From the NCBI GenBank assembly GCA_003133285.1, contig PKWR01000107.1, positions 1 through 12,188 of the forward strand: a DNA stretch of 12,188 nucleotides, in the 5' to 3' direction. The notes beneath the pieces are model-generated. The model was not told the DNA's origin and did no database searches. It saw only the letters and a list, made by a program, of their open reading frames with translations. Below, one piece after another: positions 6,868-12,188 of this stretch. The position numbers were made by a program, and so were the translations under genes. The stretch's first letter is position 1. Each line of letters starts with the position of its first letter. This DNA is from Coriobacteriia bacterium. Lineage in GTDB: Bacteria; Actinomycetota; Coriobacteriia; Anaerosomatales; PALSA-660.

Positions 6868-7941
6868 TCAGGCGGGCTGCGTGACGCCGAGCGCACCGAG
6901 CAGCGCGTCGACGGGGACTTGCTCGGAGAACATCTGGCGCATTCTATCAGCCTTGCCGGGGCCATGAAGCCGGACGTGGCCGAAGAGCAGGTCCAGATGT
7001 TCGACCGCCCCGAGTGTGTCGGAATCGACGAGCACCATCGGAACGCCCAGGTCGCAGGCGCGGCCCATGACCGCGGGGCTCGGCGACTGGTTGCCGGTCA
7101 GGACCAACACGGACGTCGACGTCTCGAGCGCCGCCATCTGCACGTCGGCACGGTCGCCGCCTGTGACGACGGCCTTGCGGGCCTTGCGGCGGAAGAAGCG
7201 GAGGGCCTTCTCCTGCCCCATGGCGCCGACCATGAACGACTCGACCAGGTCGTCGAGATGGTCCTCGCCGCACAGCACGGTGCCACCGAGCTCATCGATG
7301 ATCTCGCGCACGGTGACGGACGACAGCAGCGGATCGTGCTGCAGAACGCCGAACGACGTGATCCCGCGCGATGCGAGGAACGGCACCACGCGCGTGGTGA
7401 TCATCGGGCGCTCGGCGTCGACCACGCGGTTGTGGATGACGCCCGCGAGCGCGCTTCCGAGCAGGCTCGCCGCATGCAGCACACGGTCGGGCGGCTCGGC
7501 CGCGCTGGCGGTCTCGACGAGCAGGACGCGGCCCCCGAGGAGCGCGAGGAGCTGCGTGGCCGAGACCCCGGAGCCGGCGCCCTGCTCCAGGTCCGAAGGC
7601 GCCTCGACGACGACCACGTCGCGGTCCTTCGAGACGACGTCGAACGCGGCGGTCACCTCCGCCACGCCCGGGACCGGGTCGCCTGCGAGCAGGTCCTCGA
7701 CATAGGAGCGGGTCCGGACGATCGGGCAGACGCTGGCGACCGGAGCGGGTCGCTTCAGCCAGCCGTTGATGAATGCGGCATCGCGATCGGTGACCACTCC
7801 GTCGACCTCGGTCGGCATGCCTCCGTACGGCTTGAAGTAGCCGACATCCAGACCGCGCCGGATGAGCTCGTCGATGAGCGCGACGCACACGCCCGTCTTC
7901 CCACTGTATCGACGCGTCGATGCCACGATGATGGTCTGCAT
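6868..7941 (-). CDS. BioD-like P-loop/DRTGG-domain protein ('phosphotransacetylase family')
   Basis: About 357 residues in two parts. The N-terminal half looks like a dethiobiotin-synthetase-type AAA_26 domain: MQTIIVASTRRYSGKTGV holds a P-loop-like GKT (14-16), followed by YFKPYGG and a hydrophobic VVVVEAPSDLEQG strand. The C-terminal part contains VVTGGDRADVQMAAL, resembling the DRTGG domain, then a hydrophobic VLVLTGNQSPSP strand. This is the architecture of the N-terminal half of long phosphotransacetylases, but the catalytic PTA domain is absent, so I do not call it pta. Stand-alone homologues are often found next to ADP-forming acyl-CoA synthetases, as here (3-nt gap, with GGAGGT 10 nt before the ATG), suggesting a regulatory or partner role in acyl-CoA/acid interconversion. 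The exact activity is unknown. plsX follows after 20 nt. Confidence 0.85.
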   Translation of the reverse strand: MQTIIVASTRRYSGKTGVCVALIDELIRRGLDVGYFKPYGGMPTEVDGVVTDRDAAFINGWLKRPAPVASVCPIVRTRSYVEDLLAGDPVPGVAEVTAAFDVVSKDRDVVVVEAPSDLEQGAGSGVSATQLLALLGGRVLLVETASAAEPPDRVLHAASLLGSALAGVIHNRVVDAERPMITTRVVPFLASRGITSFGVLQHDPLLSSVTVREIIDELGGTVLCGEDHLDDLVESFMVGAMGQEKALRFFRRKARKAVVTGGDRADVQMAALETSTSVLVLTGNQSPSPAVMGRACDLGVPMVLVDSDTLGAVEHLDLLFGHVRLHGPGKADRMRQMFSEQVPVDALLGALGVTQPA

Positions 7942-7944
7942 GGC

Positions 7945-10041
7945 CTATGAACCTCCGATACCGATGCGGATGTCGGCGGCGACGGCGCCCAGGCCGCGGT
8001 CCGCCACGACGAGCGGGTTGATGTCGAGCTCGACGATCTCAGGGAAATCCATGACGAGCAAGGACACGCGCACGAGCACGTCCGCGACGGCGTCCACGTC
8101 CGCGGGCTTCGCGCCCCGCATCCCCCTCAGCAGCCCCGCCGCGTGGATCGACTCGATCATGCGAAGGGCCTCTGCGTGGTCCAGGGGCGCGAGACGGAAC
8201 GTCACGTCCTTCAGGAGCTCCACATAGATGCCGCCGAGCCCGAACATGACGAGCGGGCCGAACGTGGGGTCTCGCTCGATGCCGACGATCACTTCCCTGC
8301 CGGGCGGGACCATCTGCTGGACCATGGCCCCCCAGATCGCCGCGTCGGGCATACGCCGGTGAGCGCGGTCGAGGACGGTGTCCCAGGCGCGGAGGAGCGT
8401 CGCATCGTCCTCGATGGCCAGGATGATCCCGCCGATGTCGGACTTGTGCAGGATGTCGGGGCTGGCGATCTTCAAGGCGACGGGATACCCGATGTCGTGG
8501 GCGGCGGCAAGGGCCGCGGCGCGGTCGGCCGCGACGGCGCCACGGGGCACCGGGATGCCGTACGCGCGGGCGATGTCGGATGCGTGCTCTTCCAGGACGA
8601 AGGGGCGATGCGCCTCGCGCGCCTCCTTGAGGATGACCGTGACGGTCGCCCGGTCCGCGTCGATCGCCGGCGGTTCCACCGCCGGCCGGGCCGACAGCGT
8701 GCGATAGCGCTCCATGCCCGCCAAGGCGTCGATCGCCCGTTCCGGGTAGCGGAACGCCGGCACGCCGCCACGGGTGAGGACCCTCCGCGCCTCGTCGACG
8801 GCGATCTCGCCCATGAAGCAGGCGAGTGTGGTGATCTTGGACGCCTCGGCGGCGGCCAGCACCGCGTTCGCCGTCTCCATGGGGAGCGTCGGCGCCTGGG
8901 GCGTGAGCAGGACGAGGACGGAGTGGACGCCGGGGTCGCGCGAGACGATGCGCACCGCGTCGGCGTACATCTCCGGCCCCGCGTCGCCGAGCAGGTCGAC
9001 CGGGTTGTAGAGGGCCGACGCCGGCGGGAGGACCGCTCGGAGCGCGTCGACGGTCTCCGGCATGAGGCTCGCGAGGGCGACTCCCGCCCTCGCGCACGCG
9101 TCGGTCGCCATGACCGCGGGCCCGCCGGCGTTCGTGACGATGGCGAGGCCCGTGCCGCAGGGGACCGGCTGGTGTGCGAACGCCTCGGACATGCCGAAGA
9201 GCTCCTCGGTGTCCCGGGCGCGCAGAACGCCGGCGGCGGCGAACGCCGCCTCGTATGCCGCGTCCGACCCGGCCAGGCTGCCCGTGTGGGATGAGACCGC
9301 GCGGGCACCAGCCTCGGACGCACCGGCCTTGAGCAGGACGATCGGCGTCGTACGGACGCACTCGCGCGCCGTGCGCACGAACCGGGGGCCGTCGACGATC
9401 GACTCGAGGTAGCCGGCGATCACGCGGGTGGCCGGGTCGGCGTTGAAGGCGTCGACGAAGTCCGACTCGGAGAGGTCCGCGCGGTTGCCGAGCGAGACGA
9501 ACCCCGACAGGCCGCCGCGGCTGCGCGCCCAGTCGAGGATGGCGGTGCCGAGCGCCCCCGACTGCGTGATGACGGCGATGGAGCCCTCGCTGGGCATGAC
9601 GCCCGCGAAGGACGCGTTGAGGTGGTGTCCGGGGACGATCAGCCCCAGGCAGTTGGGTCCGAGCAGTCTCAGGCCGTGCTCGGACGCCTCCTTGACGATC
9701 GCGCGTTCCAGGGCGACGCCCGCGGCGCCCGCCTCCTTGAAACCGGCGGACAGCACGATGGCGGAGGGAACGCCCGCGGCGCCGCACGCCTCGATGACCG
9801 GCGGGACCACACGCGCAGGGACCGCGATGACCACGAGGTCGGGAACGCCCGGGAGCGAGGCGATATCGGCGAAGCAGGGATGGCCGGCGACCTCGTCGGC
9901 ACGCGGGTTGACCGGCCAGACCGGACCCGGGAACCGTGCGGACAGAAGCGAGTCGAAGACGGAACGGCCGACGCCTCCGGGCTCACGCCCGGCACCGACG
10001 ACGGCGATCGATCGTGGAGAGAGCAGCGAATCGAGACCCAC
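7945..10041 (-). CDS. ADP-forming acetate/acyl-CoA ligase, fused alpha and beta subunits
   Basis: Member of the NDP-forming acyl-CoA synthetase superfamily (acyl-CoA + ADP + Pi to acid + CoA + ATP, reversible), related to succinyl-CoA synthetase. The roughly 698-residue chain contains, in order: a CoA-binding Rossmann domain (SPRSIAVVGAG near residue 8, LGPNCLG near 128), a ligase-type domain with VITQSGALG (158-165), GYLES (Glu213) and SSHTGSLAG with the phospho-histidine at about 252, then a C-terminal ATP-grasp region (LKIASPDILHKSDIGGI, VMFGLGGIYVELLKD, ELDINPLVV). The alpha-beta order fits bacterial and some archaeal ACD fusions. GTG at 10041 puts the start just before the domain, as in homologues; an in-frame GTG at 10077, with GGTAGG 5 nt upstream, would add 12 residues and is equally possible. 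The substrate is not determinable. The next gene starts 3 nt after its stop. Confidence 0.92.
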   Translation of the reverse strand: MGLDSLLSPRSIAVVGAGREPGGVGRSVFDSLLSARFPGPVWPVNPRADEVAGHPCFADIASLPGVPDLVVIAVPARVVPPVIEACGAAGVPSAIVLSAGFKEAGAAGVALERAIVKEASEHGLRLLGPNCLGLIVPGHHLNASFAGVMPSEGSIAVITQSGALGTAILDWARSRGGLSGFVSLGNRADLSESDFVDAFNADPATRVIAGYLESIVDGPRFVRTARECVRTTPIVLLKAGASEAGARAVSSHTGSLAGSDAAYEAAFAAAGVLRARDTEELFGMSEAFAHQPVPCGTGLAIVTNAGGPAVMATDACARAGVALASLMPETVDALRAVLPPASALYNPVDLLGDAGPEMYADAVRIVSRDPGVHSVLVLLTPQAPTLPMETANAVLAAAEASKITTLACFMGEIAVDEARRVLTRGGVPAFRYPERAIDALAGMERYRTLSARPAVEPPAIDADRATVTVILKEAREAHRPFVLEEHASDIARAYGIPVPRGAVAADRAAALAAAHDIGYPVALKIASPDILHKSDIGGIILAIEDDATLLRAWDTVLDRAHRRMPDAAIWGAMVQQMVPPGREVIVGIERDPTFGPLVMFGLGGIYVELLKDVTFRLAPLDHAEALRMIESIHAAGLLRGMRGAKPADVDAVADVLVRVSLLVMDFPEIVELDINPLVVADRGLGAVAADIRIGIGGS

Positions 10042-10109
10042 CGTATAAGCGCCACCCCTCGACGACCGCCGGTCCACTCTTGCCTACCCGCATGGTACGC
10101 CCTCTATGC

Positions 10110-10143
10110 GACGACACCCGCTGCGCGGGCAGCGGGTGTCGTC
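10110..10143 (-). terminator. Perfect 15-bp inverted repeat after rpmF; probable terminator or attenuator
   Basis: The arms at 10110-10124 and 10129-10143 are exact reverse complements (GACGACACCCGCTGC and its mate) with a 4-nt GC loop. It lies 25 nt beyond the rpmF stop and before the acyl-CoA ligase, so it probably ends or attenuates the rsmD-rpmF transcript. The minus-strand sequence after the stem (GCATAGAGGG) has no U tract, so a classical Rho-independent mechanism is not shown; U-less terminators are reported in high-GC actinobacteria. It is by far the strongest stem in the window. Confidence 0.65.
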
Positions 10144-10168
10144 ATCATATCGCGCGATCGTCCATGGC

Positions 10169-10345
10169 CTAGTCGGTCTGGACGACCTCCTTGCCCTTGT
10201 ACGTTCCGCACGACGGGCAGACCGTGTGCGGGAGCTTGGGCTGGTGGCACTGCGGGCAGAGCGACTGCGCGGGGGCCGTCAGGCGGTCGTGCGCCCGGCG
10301 GGTGTCACGCGCGGTCCGGCTGGTCTTTCGCTTCGGGACAGGCAT
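10169..10345 (-). CDS. rpmF: 50S ribosomal protein L32
   Basis: Small basic protein of the large ribosomal subunit. The 58-residue product begins MPVPKRKTSRTARDTRRAHD, the bL32 N-terminus, and has a complete zinc ribbon, Cys30-x2-Cys33 and Cys43-x2-Cys46 (LCPQC ... VCPSCGTYKG), so it is the zinc-binding form. The ATG at 10345 has AGGAG about 10 nt upstream; the longer in-frame opening towards 10603 is only leader sequence and the end of yceD read in another frame. yceD-rpmF adjacency is strongly conserved in bacteria. Here the two are separated by a 149-nt leader with repeats and a hairpin, suggesting separate control of L32 and possibly of the genes beyond it. Confidence 0.97.
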   Translation of the reverse strand: MPVPKRKTSRTARDTRRAHDRLTAPAQSLCPQCHQPKLPHTVCPSCGTYKGKEVVQTD

Positions 10346-10370
10346 GTCGTTCCTCACTCCTGCTTCTTCG

Positions 10371-10407
10371 ACGGACACGGCCCCCGCGCACAGGGCCGTG
10401 GATCCGT
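10371..10407 (-). promoter_or_regulatory. Leader hairpin upstream of rpmF
   Basis: An 8-bp perfect stem (CACGGCCC at 10376-10383 with GGGCCGTG at 10393-10400, 9-nt loop) is extended by a second 5-bp stem (ACGGA at 10371-10375 with TCCGT at 10403-10407) across a 2-nt bulge, giving 13 bp in all. It ends about 25 nt before the rpmF ATG, just upstream of the ribosome binding site. It is a candidate translational control or attenuation structure for L32. Pairing is read directly from the sequence; function is inference. Confidence 0.45.
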
Positions 10408-10438
10408 GCGGTTCCTTCATCACGATACGCCCGCACCG

Positions 10439-10485
10439 GCACACGCGTGCGCGGGACACAGCGACGAATACTAGCACACGCGTGC
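10439..10485. repeat. Two 12-bp direct repeats with a palindromic core, operator-like
   Basis: GCACACGCGTGC occurs exactly at 10439-10450 and 10474-10485, 35 bp apart start to start. Each contains the 8-bp palindrome CACGCGTG. The second copy touches a -10-like TAGTAT on the minus strand and the first lies downstream of it, as expected of a pair of repressor sites in the rpmF leader. The window is too short to show whether other copies exist in the genome. Confidence 0.45.
10468..10476 (-). promoter_or_regulatory. Candidate extended -10 element for rpmF
   Basis: The minus strand reads TGCTAGTAT, an extended -10 form (TG-n plus TAGTAT, 4 of 6 to TATAAT) in one of the few AT-richer spots of the window. 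It is about 125 nt upstream of the rpmF ATG, just after yceD ends. No -35 match to TTGACA is seen 17 bp upstream. Weak evidence on its own. Confidence 0.3.
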
Positions 10486-10495
10486 CGCATGCGGC
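10484..10495. repeat. 12-bp perfect palindrome at the end of yceD
   Basis: GCCGCATGCGGC is its own reverse complement. It overlaps the last base of the yceD stop codon and abuts the second CACGCGTG repeat. It may be part of a composite control region before rpmF, or a chance palindrome in GC-rich DNA. Confidence 0.3.
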
Positions 10496-11028
10496 TACGC
10501 CTCGTCGTCCTCTTCCATCTTCAGACCCTGGAGGGCGGCGAACGGCGAGGCCGGAGCCTCTTGGCCGCACGCGCACGGCTCGAGATTCCGGTCCTTCCCG
10601 CACACGGGGCAGATACCCTTGCAGGCCTCGTCATGGAGTGGCGCGAAGGGCAACTCGACGACCACGTCCGCGAGAATGGCAGGCTCCAGGTCGATGCTGT
10701 GGTCCTCGGCGATGAGCTCCGCCTCCTGCTCCTCGGGGAGGTCCGCATCGTGTCCCGGGAGCACATAGAAGCCGTCGATCTCGGCCTCCACGGTGAGACG
10801 CGCGTCGCACAGGCAGCGGGAGCACGGTGTCACGACGTTCGCGGTCGCGGTGCCCTGGGCGACGATGCCCGTGCCGGCGTTCGTGAGGGTGACCTCGAAC
10901 GAGATCGGCCCCTCGAAGTGGAACACCTGGCCGCCGAGGTCCACGTCTGCCGCCTCGATCTCGCCCGTCACGGTGCGCGACGACGCGAGGGCGTCGAAAA
11001 GCCCTCGGACGGAAGTGCGGTACGACAT
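10495..11028 (-). CDS. yceD: DUF177 / YceD-family protein
   Basis: Conserved 177-residue protein encoded next to rpmF in most bacteria; plant relatives have been linked to 23S rRNA accumulation, but the biochemical role here is unproven. Seen: a beta-rich N-terminal half, then the family Cys motif TPCSRCLC (Cys69, 72, 74), an acidic central stretch (PEEQEAELIAEDH), DLEPAILADVVVELPFAPLHDE, and a C-terminal cysteine set CKGICPVCGKDRNLEPCAC (136, 140, 143, 152, 154) that may bind zinc. The end SPFAALQGLK is also typical. ATG at 11028 has GAGGAGG 5 nt upstream. It starts 15 nt after the coiled-coil gene and is followed by the 149-nt rpmF leader. Confidence 0.93.
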   Translation of the reverse strand: MSYRTSVRGLFDALASSRTVTGEIEAADVDLGGQVFHFEGPISFEVTLTNAGTGIVAQGTATANVVTPCSRCLCDARLTVEAEIDGFYVLPGHDADLPEEQEAELIAEDHSIDLEPAILADVVVELPFAPLHDEACKGICPVCGKDRNLEPCACGQEAPASPFAALQGLKMEEDDEA

Positions 11029-11043
11029 GACGCCTCCTCGCGC

Positions 11044-11502
11044 CTACTGGCGCTGGTTGACCTTGCCCTGGAGGCGGTCGCGGCCACGCTGGACGGCGGT
11101 GAGCAGCTTGCCGAGGTTGACCTCGAGGTTGGCGAGCATCTCGTCTGCGTAGTCCTCGGCGCCCAGGCGGATCTCGCGCTCCTGCTGGCGGGCGTCATCG
11201 AGGATCGATGCGGCCTGCTCGGCGGCGCGGCGAACGACCTCCTGCTCGGAAGCCATGGACTCGGCGCGATCGCGCGCCTCCTCCAGGATGCGGTTCGCTT
11301 CCTTCTCGGCTTCCTCGAGCATCTCCTGGCGCTCCTTGACGATCCAGCGCGCCTGCTTGAGCTCGTCGGGGAAGTTGCCGCGGATCTCGTCGATGATCTC
11401 GTAGACCTTCTCGATGTCCACGAGACGTCCGCGCATGAGAGGCACGGAGCGGCCCGAGTCCATCGATTCTTCGATGCGGTCGATCAGGGCCATGACATCC
11501 AT
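11044..11502 (-). CDS. Small coiled-coil protein, ATP synthase b-subunit/DivIVA-like
   Basis: A 152-residue, highly charged, almost entirely helical protein with no membrane segment or signal peptide. The first 35 residues hold an amphipathic segment (MDVMALIDRIEESMDSG); from about residue 40 to 150 there is continuous heptad-like sequence rich in Glu, Ala, Arg and Gln (EEAEKEANRILEEARDRAE). Automated pipelines call such genes 'ATPase' or 'F0 subunit B-like' because of this coiled coil, but no catalytic motif is present. The same type of gene sits between coaD and yceD in several Gram-positive genomes. The ribosome binding site AGGAGAGG overlaps the coaD stop codon, so expression is coupled to coaD. 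Function unknown; a scaffold or cell-envelope role is only a guess. Confidence 0.85.
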   Translation of the reverse strand: MDVMALIDRIEESMDSGRSVPLMRGRLVDIEKVYEIIDEIRGNFPDELKQARWIVKERQEMLEEAEKEANRILEEARDRAESMASEQEVVRRAAEQAASILDDARQQEREIRLGAEDYADEMLANLEVNLGKLLTAVQRGRDRLQGKVNQRQ

Positions 11503-11517
11503 CGTATCGGTCCTCTC

Positions 11518-12009
11518 CTACCGTCTCTTTCCGAGACGTTCGATCAGTCGCTCGTTCACGTGGGCCGGGACGAGTCCGGAGACCGATCCCCCGTGCCCTG
11601 CGATCTGCTTGACCGCTGAAGAACTCAGATACATGTACTCCGGAATCGAGACGATGAACAGAGTCTCGACCGCGTCGTCCAGCCGGTAGTTCAACTGCGC
11701 CATCTGGAACTCACGCTCGAAGTCCGTGACAGCCCGCAGCCCCTTCACGATGACCGTAGCGTGGACCTCTCGGGCCAAGTCTACCAGAAGCGAATCGAAT
11801 GGACGCACGGTCACATTGGCGATGTGGGCGGTCGCCTGCGTGGCCATGTCGACCCTGTCCTCGATGCTGAACAGCGGTCCTCCGCCCTTGTCGGGCGATG
11901 CGGCCACGGCGACCACGACCTCGTCGAATATGCAGGCGGCGCGCTCGATGATGTCGAGATGCCCGCTGGTCATCGGGTCGAAGGTGCCCGGACAGAGTGC
12001 GCGCTTCAT
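11518..12009 (-). CDS. coaD: Pantetheine-phosphate adenylyltransferase
   Basis: Penultimate step of CoA synthesis: 4'-phosphopantetheine + ATP to dephospho-CoA + PPi. The 163-residue product (family 155-165) opens MKRALCPGTFDPMTSGHLDI, with the nucleotidyltransferase (H/T)xGH motif as Thr14-Ser-Gly16-His17. KGLRAVTDFEREFQMAQLNYRL matches the phosphopantetheine-binding segment, and EYMYLSSSAVKQIA is the equivalent of the ISSTxxR/LSSS region. ATG at 12009 has GGGAGGG 4 nt upstream and overlaps the rsmD stop (ATGA). The rsmD-coaD pair is one of the most conserved bacterial gene neighbours. It links functionally to the fab genes through the CoA pool and the ACP prosthetic group. Confidence 0.97.
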   Translation of the reverse strand: MKRALCPGTFDPMTSGHLDIIERAACIFDEVVVAVAASPDKGGGPLFSIEDRVDMATQATAHIANVTVRPFDSLLVDLAREVHATVIVKGLRAVTDFEREFQMAQLNYRLDDAVETLFIVSIPEYMYLSSSAVKQIAGHGGSVSGLVPAHVNERLIERLGKRR

Positions 12010-12188
12010 TCGACCCTCCCCTCTCCGAAGTACCGCAGCAACGTGATCGCGGTATCGCCGTAGCGGTAGGTGCGTTCCTGGGCGAAACCCTCGGGCTCGG
12101 GTACGGCTCCTCCCGCCCCGTGCTCCCAGGCCAGTGCCGCGCCTTCCGCGATCGCACCTGCGACGCCGAGGGCCGTCAAGCGCGCCGC
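12006..12188 (-). CDS. rsmD: 16S rRNA (guanine(966)-N(2))-methyltransferase, C-terminal 60 residues
   Basis: Only the 3' end is inside the window; the frame is open from the right edge to TGA at 12008-12006. The translated tail ends with ERTYRYGDTAITLLRYFGEG, the conserved RsmD C-terminus (usual form RxYGdTaitll). The SAM-binding domain and NPPY motif lie beyond the edge. RsmD methylates G966 of 16S rRNA during 30S assembly. The call depends on this short tail and on the ATGA overlap with coaD, a highly conserved gene pair. Confidence 0.85.
   Translation of the reverse strand, partial: AARLTALGVAGAIAEGAALAWEHGAGGAVPEPEGFAQERTYRYGDTAITLLRYFGEGRVE

Noticed and set aside
10092..10097. TACCAT on the minus strand as a -10 element for the acyl-CoA ligase
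   Set aside because: Only 4 of 6 bases fit, there is no -35 partner and no extended -10; too weak to list.
10346..10603. N-terminal extension of rpmF to a 144-residue protein
   Set aside because: The extra segment is the yceD end plus the leader; L32 is a 55-65-residue protein and a good ribosome binding site precedes the ATG at 10345.
9622..11619. 665-codon open frame on the plus strand opposite the acyl-CoA ligase, rpmF and yceD
   Set aside because: It runs across several real minus-strand genes and the stem after rpmF, has no family motifs and no ribosome binding site; a GC artefact.
1..12188. CRISPR array, tRNA, rRNA, insertion sequence or prophage genes
   Set aside because: No regularly spaced repeats, cloverleaf-like segments, transposase motifs or terminal inverted repeats were found. 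The window is tightly packed housekeeping operon sequence.

Overview
This 12.2 kb window is a dense, high-GC (roughly two thirds G+C by eye), single-direction stretch of bacterial chromosome. Every gene I can support lies on the minus strand, so the biological order runs from right to left. The gene content and order (rsmD-coaD-coiled coil-yceD-rpmF ... plsX-fabH-fabK-fabD-fabG-acpP ... fabF) is the type II fatty-acid synthesis neighbourhood familiar from Gram-positive bacteria. High GC, GTG starts, a FabK-type enoyl reductase and an ADP-forming acyl-CoA synthetase suggest an anaerobic or fermentative Actinomycetota lineage (Coriobacteriia-like is my best guess), but taxonomy is an inference.

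Layout in transcription order: (1) 12188-10169: the C-terminal end of 16S rRNA methyltransferase RsmD, then CoaD (CoA biosynthesis), a small coiled-coil protein, the DUF177/YceD protein and ribosomal protein L32 (rpmF). The 149-nt gap before rpmF holds repeats, a palindrome, a candidate -10 element and a leader hairpin. (2) 10168-6868: a perfect 15-bp inverted repeat, then a fused alpha-beta ADP-forming acetyl/acyl-CoA synthetase and a BioD-like/DRTGG 'phosphotransacetylase-family' protein lacking a PTA catalytic domain. This pair separates rpmF from plsX, which are usually neighbours. (3) 6847-1: plsX, fabH, fabK, fabD, fabG, acpP, a second FabK/nitronate-monooxygenase paralogue with a four-cysteine cluster, and the first 259 codons of fabF, cut by the left edge.

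How they work together: CoaD feeds the CoA pool that supplies the phosphopantetheine arm of AcpP. The acyl-CoA synthetase interconverts acids and acyl-CoA. FabH and FabD prime the pathway, FabF/FabG/FabK elongate and reduce, and PlsX diverts acyl-ACP to acyl-phosphate for phospholipid synthesis. No dehydratase (FabZ/FabA), FabM, acetyl-CoA carboxylase or holo-ACP synthase gene is visible here. Tight junctions (4-nt or 1-nt overlaps at rsmD/coaD, fabK/fabD, fabD/fabG, fabK2/fabF) indicate translational coupling.

The most interesting item is the second FabK-like flavoprotein (774-1736). Its Cys-x2-Cys-x3-Cys-x4-Cys cluster and its position between acpP and fabF make it a candidate FabX-like (Fe-S flavoprotein) enzyme for oxygen-independent unsaturated fatty-acid synthesis. 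No tRNA, rRNA, CRISPR array, IS element or phage gene was seen, and no gene-free stretch exceeds 150 nt.
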